DNA of 64,000 nt, taken from positions 312,933,664 through 312,997,663 of the forward strand of contig NC_081414.1 of assembly GCF_030272615.1 (NCBI RefSeq). Direction: 5' to 3'. The DNA comes from Cryptomeria japonica (Eukaryota > Streptophyta > Pinopsida > Cupressales > Cupressaceae). Positions 36,539-47,700 of the stretch are shown here, in pieces. A program made the translations under genes and the position numbers. How positions within the stretch are numbered: position 1 is the stretch's first letter; every line of letters starts with the position of its first letter. Under the pieces are notes generated by a model. The model did no database searches and was not told the origin of the DNA. It saw only the letters and a list, made by a program, of their open reading frames with translations.

Positions 36539-38554
36539 TGTACTCATGCTTGAATATCATAAATAAAATTATAAATATGATTAGGTGGTAAAGACGATCA
36601 CAAATCTTTAACTAATCAAGTGTAATCAAACATAACGCAATAAAATGTCAAATATGAAAGAAATGAAAGCTTTAAACTAAGTAAAACTCCCTATTTCTAA
36701 TTTGTGCTTCCATTGTTCTTTTTCGAAATTGTGTGGGTGGCTCTCAGATATTGCACTGAAATTCCTACATAAGATGGCAATTGCTTTGAAGAGTGTGATC
36801 TAGACTGATTTGTGAAAATAATGTTGTTTATATAGATTTTCAACATATAAGGGGTGAGGATTTGAACTCAAGTCATGATTGATAGTCAACTAATTTAGAT
36901 TGATCAGTGAACTCATCTTGATTGATTTGTTAACTCAATAAATTGGTCTGTTAACAGGGTTGATTGGAGAGTGAACTCAATTGATTAACCAGTAGACTGA
37001 ATAGACTAGCTAGTTGACTGAATTGACTGATTAGATGACTGGATAGATTGGAGAGATAAGTGGATTGATTGACTAGTCAAAAAAAGTTTAGTTAAGTGAG
37101 TTAAATGATTTGATCAATCATTTATGATTTCAACATGTGTTGTAGGATTTTGGAATTGAATTTGATTTTCATTTTCAATTTGGATTTGAATTTGGACTTT
37201 TGAATGCTGAAATGCACATGAAATTAACTAAAATTCATATTTGGTGAAATGTTAATTTGATGATTTGGAATTAGATAGAATTAATTGAAATTTGAATTTG
37301 GGGAATTTGGAGGATTAAATTAACTAATTTAAATAATTTAAATGAAATTATTTAAACATTAGAAATAAAATTAATTAAATAATAAAGATTATTTAATTAA
37401 GGAAATAATTGTAATTATAAATAAATAGTGTGGCTGCAAGAAGTTGAGTCCCACTTTTGGGCAAAAAGTGGAAGTGTTTTCTCTATTTTTCAAATTTTTC
37501 TATCGGTTGATGTCAAAATTTGAGGCACTTAGAGATTGAATCTCAAAAAACTTCAGTAATAGAAAATCTAGTGCTCAGAGTCTACTTTTCAAATATGTAA
37601 TTTATTTCAATACCCACATGGTATAAATTGCTTTTTAGTAGGCATCTTTAAAAAATGCTTTTTCAAAATGTATGTTTCAGGACCATACCACGCGTGTATG
37701 ACCACCATTTTTTGACGCAAATAAATGAATTTTTGAAAATCCTTCTTGGAAACAATACCTAAGACACCAAATATTGATGAGAATATTTTTTCGTATTTTT
37801 TTATTGAATATATATTTTTTTATTAATTTTTAATTGACAATAAAGTACATTTTCAAAACATCGAGTGTACGGCCACCATAATTTGATGAAAATTTCATTT
37901 TTTTTTTTTTTAAATCTTCAAAAGAATTGTATGTAGATTGATGTCATATAATTTATTTTTCTAAAAACCTAAAAACAAAAAAGTTATTAAAATTTTACTG
38001 AACCTCATTATTTTAGGTTTCGGTACCACTTTTAATTAATAAATAATTCAAAAATAGTAAAATTAGTCTTATCACTATGAAATTTACATTTTTGAAATCA
38101 GGACACTAAGAACTCTAATGGGTTTTCGTTTCATCAAAAAAATCGATCAGGAAGACCCTCAAAAAATTAGGCCAAGGCAGAAATCTGATATGCTTTTGGC
38201 TTAGCCATTTTTTTGGAGGTTCAAGCATAAGCTTGGTCCCACCAAGCCTAACCTAAAGCCAAAGACAAGGCAGAGGGTTGTTTCTTGCTCCACCTTTTAT
38301 GAAACGGGCACCCGTTTTTCAAAAATGTGTACCTGATTTGAAAACGGGCACCCAAATTTAATATTTAATTAATATTTGAAAAAGGGGTTTGATTAATTAA
38401 TTGGAGAATAAAAATTGAATAATTAATAACATGAAAAATGATGATTGAGTCAGTTTAGAAGAATAATTAGGTTAATTAAATAATTAAAGAATTACTTAAT
38501 TAATTGGGACGAATAATTAGTACATGATGAAAAAGACATTTTTTAGTGTCTACA
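36539..38554 (-). mobile_element. 5' LTR of the nested element, carrying an insertion
   Basis: The LTR proper is 36,539-37,427 plus about 38,354-38,554 and ends TTTTTAGTGTCTACA on the plus strand. It matches the left LTR. The block 37,428-38,353 has no counterpart in the left LTR. Confidence 0.9.
37428..38353. mobile_element. Unclassified insertion of about 0.93 kb
   Basis: It begins GTGTGGCTGCAAGAAGTTGA and ends ACGGGCACCCAAATTT in AT-rich LTR sequence, so the exact edges and target duplication are uncertain. A palindrome CCACTTTTGGGCAAAAAGTGG lies near the left end, and ACGGGCACCC occurs twice near the right end. Two related segments (GTGTATGACCACCAT at about 37,694 and GTGTACGGCCACCAT at about 37,863) form an internal repeat. 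There are no terminal inverted repeats and no coding frame, so the class is unknown. Confidence 0.6.
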
Positions 38555-38945
38555 GTTACTATACTGATATTAGGATAGACATTTAGAGCTTTCTCATAAC
38601 ATCATCATTTTCATTTGCATAGCATCTTGTTTAAGCATTTTTAAACAATCTTGAATCTCCATATGGCATCCATGGCTTGTGCTAAAATTTGAGAGCTTCA
38701 TTCATTTGGAACTTGGAGAGGAGAGAAACAAGGGAGGAACAACCATTAAAGCATCATGGAGGCATCTTAGGACAAACTAATCTTTCTTTCTTTCTTTATT
38801 TGTGCATTCTTCATATTTTGCTTTTAAATCTCCTTTGAATATGTTTTGAGATGGTTTTAGTTCTTTGTTCTTGGTTTCATGTTTGAACTAACATACTAAC
38901 ATTGAGCTTGCTTTTTGCCTCTTGTAGTCATTTCTCATAGCATCA

Positions 38946-38966
38946 TTTGGTGAACCCGACGTGAAT
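38946..38966 (+). promoter_or_regulatory. Primer-binding site of the complete Tat element
   Basis: After the LTR end GCATCA comes TTTGGTGAACCCGACGTGAA. Its place, directly behind a defined LTR end, marks it as the tRNA-complementary site. The tRNA species cannot be named safely from the sequence alone. Confidence 0.75.
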
Positions 38967-39030
38967 CCAACACTTAAAATCTTAAAATTTTGCCTCTTTT
39001 GAAAAATTTGCAGATTTTCACGCACAGGTG

Positions 39031-39210
39031 GTGTTTTAGTGCCCTGTTGTTAGTTAGCCTATTTTTAGTTTAGTGCTTTCATTCCATTTTATAGCGCTTC
39101 TGCACTATTTTAGTGCTTTTGCAGTTTTTTGTGGCGCTTTTAATCTACATTAGCGCTTTTGCTCTCTGTTAGCGCTTTTGTAACCTGCAATGTTTTAGCG
39201 CTTTTGTCAC
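39031..39210 (+). repeat. AGCGCT-centred leader repeats
   Basis: Eight variants of TTTTAGCGCTTTTG occur in 180 bp, some with AGTGCT in place of AGCGCT. The core AGCGCT is a 6-bp palindrome. An inverted counterpart of the array lies at 53,950-54,285. Confidence 0.88.
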
Positions 39211-39369
39211 AAACTGAGGCATAATTTTGTAATCTCAAGGAACATTTTTAGGTTTGTGAGCCCACCATATGCACTAACCCTTTTGCATGTTTTAGTTGTA
39301 GGTTTCTAACAGTGGTTTGCATGTTGTAGAGGAGTAGTTTTTCTTTTTTTGCTTTTTTCAAAGTTGTTT

Positions 39370-39830
39370 TAAAAAGAACTCACTTCTTTTATTGGGCAAA
39401 TTAAAAAGAACCTCATACTTCCATTGGTTCTTAAAAAAAAATTCATTGTATTTTGGTGCTTAAAAACAATCACACTTTCTTTTCTTGCAAAGGGTTAAAA
39501 AGAACTACAAATTCAAACTTTCCTTTTTTTTTGGCAAGTTAGGATCATTATCATTTGGGTTTAAAAAGAACAAAACAAACTTTCTTTTCTTTCAAGGTAA
39601 AAAGAACAATCAACCATTTTTTTTGCAAGTAAAAAGCATGCCACTTTTAATTTTGCAAAGCGATTTCTTTTTGTGGACCAAAGCGATTTATTTTGTTGAC
39701 CACAATTTCATTACACGTTCAAACAAATTGCTTTGTGGGTAAAAAGAACATCATGCTTGTTGGAGAAAAATCTCCAAATAGGACTTAGAAAATCATTGCT
39801 ATGAAGAGCTAAAAAGAAACATTGTTTGCT
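39370..39830 (+). repeat. AAAAAGAAC leader motifs
   Basis: TTAAAAAGAAC or GTAAAAAGAAC occurs about eight times (near 39,370, 39,403, 39,496, 39,562, 39,598, 39,739 and 39,812). Spacing is irregular and the intervals are T-rich (CTTTCTTTT, TTTTTTTTGCAAG). Such dispersed motifs in a retroelement leader could be packaging or splicing-related signals, but this is only inference. Confidence 0.6.
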
Positions 39831-41180
39831 TTGTCTTAAGTGATAGGTATATGGTCTCCCCTTAATTGGGTGATCAAAATGCCAAACTCACTTTTACTTG
39901 CTTTATTTCAATTTAGCATTAAGATAAAACCTTTAGCAGGTCTGCCCTCCCGGGGTGCCTATAAGGCTAGTGTGAGGGGAACAACTTAAGTGGGGAACGA
40001 CTTTATCGCCTAGTATTCCAACCCACTATAATCAAATATGGAGGCTGATGAAAATCCCCTCCAACAGTTTTGCTCAGTGATTAGCCTTCCCCCAGTATCC
40101 TTGAGATACATAAACTCTTTGTTGTAAAGGTTGGGAAGCCTCCCGAGGGAGTTTGTCACTAAAGATCGAATGAAAGCCTGATTGTGAACTTTAGAAGTAG
40201 AAACCTCGTTGAGTCAGTTAGCCAGACATTTGTAATATCATAGTGCAAGGGTGGGGAAGAATCTGCCCCCAAGACACTCACCATATATCTCCCAATAAAA
40301 CGATCTGATTGAGGAGAAATTCTCTTTGGTTCAAATTCTGGACAAAGGCAAAAAAACGGGTGCACCTCAGGGTGTGACGGGGCTGTTTGAGCTGACAGAG
40401 TATCAAGTGTGGGCTATTGATATTATGAATTACCTTTTTAACAATAGTAGAGTCTATCTGATTTGTCTTTTGTTTGTTCAACAACCTGTGAGAACAAAAG
40501 AGGATTTAAAAATATCCTTAACTAGATTTCAAAAGATCCTAAACATACATCAACAATTAGCAAGAGAAAAGAAGTGTTTCTATGTGCTTGTGTGCTTTCC
40601 GTGTCTTCTTGTCAAAGAAATCATCCACCATTTGAAACAAGTTACATCCCAAAAACAAAATTCTTAAAAAATAAATAAAAGTCATCAATGCTTCGTATTA
40701 GGAAATCTCTCAAATATGCCAAGAAGTCAGTTTATCGAAAAACCAAAAAGAAGAAAAATGCAAAGAACATCCAAAAGAGAAGTTTCTTGTACAAATTGTA
40801 AATTGTTGTTAAAACACCGCACCTTCATCCATCGATATCACAATTTTAGCCATGGTTTTACTGACGACTTTGAATTAGAACCACTTGCATCCCAATCTTT
40901 CTTTCAAAGAAGAGCTTTGTCATATCATCATAATCATGGTCAACGCATTCATCCACCATAAATTCCATAACCCTCAATCACCTATTAGAGATTCAAAAGG
41001 TTTCACCTCTTCCTTATTTCATAAAGTCTTCTATATTTCATCTTCACTCATCAATTTCAAATCATTTCCAAAGTTCATACATTTCATCTTCCATATCTTT
41101 ATCAAAATCCATACATATCTCCATAATCATTTTCGACATCACACATTTCCAAAACATATTTCACATTTCAAAATCTCATT

Positions 41181-41280
41181 TCAAATTCACATATCTTCCA
41201 AAATCACATTCCAAATTCACGTATCTTCCAAAATCACATTCCAAATTCACATACCTTCCATAATCCCATTTCAAATTCAC
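41181..41280 (+). repeat. 30-bp tandem repeat before gag
   Basis: TCAAATTCACATATCTTCCA plus AAATCACATT recurs at 41,181, 41,211 and 41,241, with a partial unit at 41,271, so the period is exactly 30 bp. Confidence 0.9.
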
Positions 41281-41778
41281 ATTCCAAATTCACCTACCTT
41301 CCATATTCAAAAATCAAGTCATCCAAATATAAATACCTTCCATATTTCATTTTCTTCAAATTCATAGACTCGTTCCAAACACATCACAAATCCATTCTGC
41401 TCTCAACATACCAAGGTTTTGTCCTTAGTTCTTTTAGGATATTTCTAATCACAACAAAATATACTTTCTAGTATGTCTCTATATCTAGGATCAATCATCC
41501 TAAGGGGGCATTACTAAGCATCTAGATAGGTTAAAACTAGCTTTTGAGAGCATCCTCTCATAGCTAGGTAGCTTGTGCTTTGTAAAACACAAAACCTCGC
41601 TACACCTCATCTCACAATTATTTGAAACCAAGCAAGAAATATCAAAAAATAACTTTGTTGATATCCAACCTTTAGGAGATCACTCATATATACAATTTTC
41701 AACACATCTTCATCACATCTTACTCAACAAATCTTGGACGTATCAAAGGAGACCAGACATACACTTTTTCACCCACAA

Positions 41779-43300
41779 ATGCGTGCTTCAAACATGGCTA
41801 GGACTAGGTATCAGAGTCAGAGACAAACTCAAAATGAAATATGGGAAGAAAAAGAAGAGAACGTTAACCCCTTTTCTAGAAGAGGAGACCCAGATACCCC
41901 TACACAAGCACAAATAGAAGATGCACTTAGCAACCCCAAATTTAACATAATTTTTGAAGAAATTTGCAAGGGAAGTGTTGATGCCCATTTTCTAAAACTT
42001 TCTCAAGACGGGGCCAAACTTCCCACTAACTTTGACGTATCGCAACTTAAGGATATACAAGAACAAACCCAACATAGCCATCGACAAGAACAAAATCAAG
42101 GTGGCAAAGGGGGCAAGGAATACACATAACTATGACAATAACTATCAACATGACAACATCTCGCCTCATCCTATAGAAATGGATATATTGAGACAACAAA
42201 TGAAAGACCTTGCCCAACAAGTACACTCAGGAAGGTCACAAAAGCAATATGCTCTCAAAGATATCTGTCCATGTCCATTTGATAGAAACATATACATGCC
42301 TCCTTTCCCACGCACCTTCGAAACCCCAAAGTTTGATAAATACAAAGGAAAGGGCGACTCTAGAGATCATGTGCGAGAATTTTTCTCCGCCTACTTAGAG
42401 GTTTCATATGAGGACACATATTTAATGTGCCTTTTTCCCCAAAGTTTGGGAGGCTCAGCCATGCAATGGTTCTCATGCCTACCCGGTGGGATCAGGACCT
42501 TTGAGGACTTGGTATAAAAATTTATCACTCATCATGCACATAACATAGAATGGGATGTTTCCATGGCTGATCTATGCAATAAAAAACAAAAGAATGGCGA
42601 GTTATTCTCAATATTCTTACAAATATGGAGACACCTTTCTAGTAGACGTTCCTTTCCCATTCTCGAAGAATAATTAGTTGAAATTTTTATTTCAAACTTA
42701 AATGAGGAAATGGAATTCTAATTAGACAGTTCAGACACTTTCAAAGACGTAATAGCTCAAGGGCTTAAAATTGAGAAAGCCCTTACAAACAAGGGACTTT
42801 CCAAAATATACAATGACAACAAGGAGGGTCCAAGCCTAGCCTACAACAGTGACAAACCAAAGTTTTGGGCCAAGAACAAAAACATTGTTAATGATGGTGT
42901 TGTGGATGCATGAACTATTAAAATCACCCAACCCATAGTCAAAATTATAGGGCAAGCAGATAATTGAAACAACCTCACTACCAATCAAGGTAATCCCCAA
43001 AACAGTCGAGGAAATCAAACTTCAAATACGTAGCAAGAGAAAAATAAAAACAAGTACCCTACCTATAAACCAAATCACACCTACACACCCTTGGGAGAAT
43101 CTCTTGAAAAGATCTTACGACGGCTCATCTCTTCTGATCTTATCACAATACCTAAAACATCAAACTATGAACCATAGGTTAAACCTTCATGGTGGAGAGA
43201 TAATGAGTATTGTGAATTTCATAAGGGAAAGGGACACACAACAAACAATTTCCATTGGTTAAAGGACATCGTTCAAGACCTCGTTGATCGAGGTGACATA
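41779..43300 (+). pseudogene. Tat gag
   Basis: The start is taken at the ATG at 41,779 (MRASNMARTRYQSQ); a second ATG lies five codons on. The protein runs to about 42,060. There it must shift frame to continue through the coil MDILRQQMKDLAQQV (42,180) and the retrotransposon gag domain: FDKYKGKGDSRDHVREF, then SLGGSAMQWFSCLPGGI at about 42,450. A stop at 42,515 and several others (about 42,671, 42,911, 42,964, 43,031 and 43,173) follow. Near 43,200 a damaged zinc-knuckle-like motif (YCEFHKGKGHTTNN, final Cys lost) and LKDIVQDLVDRGDI mark the gag end. Gag forms the particle in which reverse transcription occurs. This copy is non-functional. Confidence 0.85.
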
Positions 43301-43303
43301 GAA

Positions 43304-44179
43304 GTGGATGGTCACAATGCAAAAAATTCCAATACAGATCATACCATGTTCAAGAATTCACTCTCATCATATGAGAAAGGAGGTCCCTCCCATCAAGGTA
43401 AAAATCATGATAACATGACAAACTATACCCATGCACCATATACTTATATTGTCAATAACCTGTATGATGCCAATGAACAAGTTGCAACCATTACGATCAA
43501 AGGTAAAGATCTTGCATGCAACGTTGTTACTCATCGTAGTAAGATTACTGTACAAGACGCACCATCAAGAGTGGCATACGTGCCCAAATATTATAACCTT
43601 GTGGACCAATTAGATAAGACACTGACACTTATCTCTATACTTGAGATTTTGTGTATATCACCCTCATATAAAACCATCTTATACCAAGCTCTCCAAGTAG
43701 CGTTAGTTCCACCCGACCTCAATACAGATCAATTTCAAGCCATGGTTGGTAGTCTCAAGTCATCCCCATGTCTCACTTTTGCAAAAAATGACAACGCATC
43801 CTTTCAACAACCGCATAACTCCCCTCTCCATATTGAGGGATTCATACATAAACACAAAATCAAGCAAGTCTTGATTGACAATGGAGTTGGCCTCAACATA
43901 TGTACCTTACAGTTAATCATAGCATTGGGATATGTAGAAGATGCAGTAGATGCCAGAAAGTGGATCACAATCAAGACTTGTGATGATGTAGAACGCTCCT
44001 CTAAAGGGTGTGTTACTCTACTAGTAAGAGTACGACCCATGGTGAAGAATGTGGTTTGCAAAGTCCTAGACATCCCTCTTCCATACAATCTCCTATTAGG
44101 TAGACCATGGATTCATGCCATGCAAGCAGTACCATCCACTTACCATCAATGCATTACGTTTCCACATAATAGAGTATAG
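43304..44179 (+). pseudogene. Tat aspartic protease region
   Basis: This 291-codon open frame contains the retropepsin part in its second half. QVLIDNGVGLNICTLQLI (about 43,865) corresponds to the active-site loop, and NLLLGRPWIHAMQAVPSTYH (about 44,090) to the flap/C-terminal part of plant gypsy proteases. The active-site triplet reads D-N-G instead of the usual D-T/S-G, which is expected to impair catalysis. The first half is linker sequence with KDLACNVVTHRSKITV. A stop at 44,177 separates it from the next domain. Confidence 0.82.
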
Positions 44180-44540
44180 ATTACTATCCTTGGTGATGCC
44201 AACCCATTCACCTTTTGCAACAATATAAGGCATCAACCTGATATCAAAGTCCCTTGCAATAGAGAAGCCACTGCCTCATTGTCTTTCATCCACCCCGCAA
44301 ATGTCACCAGTCCACCGATCCCTACACCCAAATAGGAAAAGCTAAAAAATGAAAGTAAATGATGAAGGCCCAGTAGAGTATACTATTAGTCATCTTTTTT
44401 GTGTTGGCAAACTACCCCTCTCACCTCTAACTCATGACAAACCACAATAGTCACTCAAGCCACTTATTGCAGTCAATACCACTACACTTGATGGATTCAT
44501 CCTAGGCAAATCATAGTAACAAGAAACTATTGATGAAGAT

Positions 44541-44918
44541 TTGGCAGGATGGATCTACAAAGACCCTTCCAATACAGCTAGACAACAGGTCAGGATCCCT
44601 ATAGAAAGGTATGGTAAAGGTTTTACCCTAATGCAAAATATGGGTTACGATGGCCATAGTGCATTAGGATCCCACAAACAAGGTGTACAAGAGCCATTAC
44701 AGCCATTGTTACAACCATGGGATACAACTGGACTCATATTCAACCTTGGTTCAGGAGGCTCTCCTAAGATCAAGATTCTTGACAAACAAAAGAAGACCAC
44801 TTCTAAGATCACCCCTTCTAGAAGTAGGATATTGTCTATTGCAAATAAACCTACAAAATCCAAAGATTCCAGTCACAAAAGCACTTCTCAATTACAGTCT
44901 CTACATACAACAACTTAG
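44541..44918 (+). pseudogene. G-patch-like domain between protease and RT
   Basis: The frame contains RYGKGFTLMQNMGYDGHSAL followed by GSHKQGVQEPL (about 44,600-44,695). This fits the glycine spacing of G-patch domains (G-x2-hh-x2-MG-x2-G-x-LG-x4-G-x3-P). G-patches bind RNA or helicases and are known next to the protease in some retroviruses. The function in this element is inferred only. The frame ends at 44,916. Upstream frame pieces (44,180-44,540) carry several stops. Confidence 0.7.
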
Positions 44919-45980
44919 AAAAAGAGTTATGTTTCCCACCAAACTGTCACTCTCAAGATAAAACTCTTGGCCACTTTAGAAACCCAAGTGACATCAACAA
45001 CCCCATTAGATAAAACCCTTGCAACAGCTATCGACAAACCTTTCACATAGGCCGACATACCTATAACATACAATGATAGAGTTATACGAATTGATTCCGA
45101 GACAGATTCACATGAATACGAATGGGGTTGTTTGGCTTCACAAGAATCCGAAAAATATTCCCCTTGTCCTCTTGTAAACAAAAGCATTGAAGGAAAAGCA
45201 TGGATTAAACACTTTTAGGATTCTGATCCTGAAGATACATCACAAATGGATAGGTCACCTCCCAAGCCCAATTACGAAATGGATAGTACAAATGATGACC
45301 TTGGTTCCTCCATACTTACCCTAACCGATGCATCCTATAAACTTAACTTGATCAATGAAGAAATGTCAATTATTCACCTCGAACTCATTGATTGGAACCA
45401 ACAAGATCCTCCACGCCTTGACACCTTCCAAAATGATGATGCGATCATAGACTTTCTTGAATTATAGGATGACATACCAAGAAAGGATCACGAGGCATGA
45501 TTTACTATTGAACTTAACAACGTGACTTACTTTGGAGAGAATACCAAACCTTTCAATCGCAAAAATATTACAATCAAAACAAGATCCTCAAGTGAAAAAT
45601 ACACTATGGCACTTGCGGAAACAAAAAGAGTAAACACTAAGGATGTATCCAATGGTGAAAACCTCTCTGAGGCGCTAGAGGATGGAAGGTTTGACATTCT
45701 CCCCTTCAGCACTAATCAAGACAGATCATCTATTCTTATTGAAGAAAAAAAGGAAGTCAATCTAGGGACACCAGAAAATCCACACATACTACATCTAGCA
45801 GAATCACTAACTCCAGCAGAATATCCTGATTTTATAGAGTTCTTTAGCAAGCAACAAATTAATTTCATATGGTTCTATGTAGATATGCCAAGATTAGATC
45901 CAGAACTAGTAATGCATCATTCGACAGTAGCAGAAGGAGCAAAACCAGTAAAACAAAAGCTCAGGAAGATGCACCCTTAG
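44919..45980 (+). pseudogene. Linker and RT N-terminal region of the Tat pol
   Basis: Open segments 45,246-45,467 and 45,522-45,980 are acidic and Asn/Asp-rich (MDSTNDDLGSSI, then DDAIIDFLEL). They lead into motifs seen just before plant gypsy RT: LTPAEYPDFIEFFSKQQINF and WFYVDMPRLDPELVMHHS. A stop at 45,978 and a frame slip precede the RT core. Confidence 0.75.
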
Positions 45981-47190
45981 ATCAGAGTATTGGTAAAAGA
46001 AGAATCAAAAAGCTCTTAGATGTAGGTTTCATAATACCCGTTGACTATGCAGAATGGATCTCCAACCTTGTACCAGTGGCAAAACCAATTGGGGGCATTC
46101 ATATCTGTACAGATTTTAGAGATATCAACAAAACATGTCCTAAGGATGACTTCCCTCTTCCAAACATTGATATGATTGTGGACCTCATAGTAGGACATGA
46201 AATGCTATCACTCATGGATAAATTTTTAGGATACAACCAGATAAAGATTGCTCCCAAGGATCAACAAAAAAATGCATTTACATGCCCATGGGGTACATAC
46301 TATTGGAATGTGATGTCATTCGGTCTCAATAATGCAGGAGCCACATATGAAAGGGAAATGAAGACTATCTTCCACGACATGATGCATACACTAATGGAAG
46401 ACTATGTGGATGATTTACTAGCTAAATCGTTACCAAGAGAAGGACACCTCATCGTACTAGACAAAATTTTCACCAGATTGGAGCAATATAATGTATGCCT
46501 AAATCCAAAGAAGTGTGTCTTTGGAGTGACCTCTGGGAAGCTCCTAGGATAAATTGTCTCAAATAAAGTAATTGAGGTCGATCCTGCAAAAGTCAAAGCA
46601 ATTATGGAAATGCCACCTCCGAGGAACATCAGTCGGTTAAGGAAATTACAAGGAAAGATATAGTCAATTCATTGCTTCATTGCACAATTGGCTGATAAAT
46701 GTCATCCCTTCACATATCTACTTCACAAGAATGCCTGTTTGAAATGGGAAGAGAATTGCCAACATGCGTTCTAGTAGTTAAAGGACTACCTAATGGTGCC
46801 ACCATTGCTAACAACACCATCTCCAGATAGGCCATTATTGTTATACATATCAGCTGCAACTACAACCTTAGGCATCCTCCTCACACAACATAATGCAAAA
46901 GGCAAAGAATGTGCAGTATACTACATTTCAAGAACACTGGTAGGGTATAAACTCAATTATACCCCTATTGAATGAGCCTGTCTAGCAGTAATTTTAGCAG
47001 CCACTAAACTAAGACACTACATGCTGACACACAAGATACAACTCATTGCCAAAATTGATCCACTCAAGTACCTACTCAGTAAAGCAGCGCTAACATGCCA
47101 TTTGGCAAAGTGGGTTATGCTCCTCAGCGCAATTGACATAGAGTATGTGGACCGAAAAACAATCAAAGGGTAGGTCATTGCAGATCAGTT
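45981..47190 (+). pseudogene. Tat reverse transcriptase and RNase H
   Basis: The RT core shows IKKLLDVGFIIPV, CTDFRDINKTCPKDDFPLPN, SLMDKFLGYNQIKI, the catalytic EDYVDDLLAKS (YVDD at 46,403) and LNPKKCVFGV. RNase H follows with LLYISAATTTLGILL, ISRTLVGYKLNYTPIE and LRHYMLTHKIQLIAKIDPLK. It lacks a clear first acidic residue. Stops occur at about 46,550, 46,661, 46,773, 46,973 and 47,171. The region from 46,480 onward aligns codon for codon with positions 1-740 of the first element, so the two are close relatives. Confidence 0.92.
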
Positions 47191-47700
47191 GGCTGAAGCA
47201 CCACTCATAGGTGACCATCCGCTCATCTCAAATTTTCTAATTGAGGAAATCTTCACAGTCGTAGCAACAAAACAATGGAAGTTATATTTTGATGGGTCCT
47301 ATACAAGACATGGTTTAGGAGTCAGCATTCTTTTTATCACACCTCAGGTTGACAACATTCCAAAATCATATCGGCTCACATTCTCGTGTATGAACAACAT
47401 AGCAGAGTATGAAGCCTTAATAACAAGATTAAGAATGGTCGTGCAATGGAACTTAAAGGAGCTACAGGTCTATGATGATTTGCAACTAGTAATCTAACAG
47501 GTCAATTATGAATACCAAACTGAGGACAATAAGCTCATGCCTTAAAAGAAAATGGTTGATAGCTTCAAAGAATTATTCACAACTATCACTTTTGAGCAAA
47601 TTCCTCGAGATCAGAACCGAGCTGTGGATGCAATGGCTACAATAGCCTCTCTCCTCGATCTTCCACATAATTCAACACGCTATGAGTTCTTAGTTGAACA
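47189..47700 (+). pseudogene. Tat second RNase H domain
   Basis: WKLYFDGSYTRHGLG (about 47,277), NIAEYEALITRLR (about 47,396), VYDDLQLVI (about 47,470) and RDQNRAVDAMATIASL (about 47,610) supply the four acidic positions. In the third, the first element has YGDSQ, whereas here YDDLQ keeps an Asp. Stops at about 47,495 and 47,543 interrupt it. Confidence 0.82.

Larger units (their letters stand above)
29038..38554 (-). mobile_element. Nested Tat-related LTR element, apparently non-autonomous
   Basis: Its direct repeats are 29,038-30,126 and 36,539-38,554. The purine tract lies next to the left copy, and the leader and primer site lie next to the right copy. The transcript therefore runs on the minus strand, LTR starting TGTAGACA and ending ATGAGTACA. 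The interior (30,127-36,538) has one gag-like, repeat-rich ORF and no protease, RT or integrase. Flanks are GTTGT and GTTAC (3 of 5 match). The leader is related to that of the host gypsy. It is best read as a non-autonomous relative of the Tat group, possibly retaining a gag-derived protein. Confidence 0.85.
26862..38945 (+). mobile_element. 5' LTR of the complete Tat element, split in three
   Basis: The LTR pieces are 26,862-27,563, 28,840-29,037 and about 38,555-38,945, together about 1.29 kb. They align in order with the 3' LTR at 54,848-56,235. The 90-bp duplication at 54,991-55,170 is present only in the 3' copy, which accounts for most of the length difference. The TATA box is at 28,985 and the LTR ends TTTCTCATAGCATCA at 38,945. 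Confidence 0.92.
38967..41778 (+). other. Leader of the complete Tat element (2.8 kb)
   Basis: The leader lies between the primer site and gag. It contains the AGCGCT repeats (39,031-39,210), repeated AAAAAGAAC motifs (39,370-39,830) and a block shared inverted with the nested element (39,840-40,400). It also holds a 30-bp tandem repeat (41,181-41,280). Short open frames (for example 40,885-41,367) look like by-products of low-complexity sequence. Tat-group elements are known to have long leaders. Confidence 0.75.

Noticed and set aside
38946-38966. Naming a specific tRNA for the TGGTGAACCCGACGTG primer site
   Set aside because: The tRNA could not be identified with confidence without comparison to a tRNA set.
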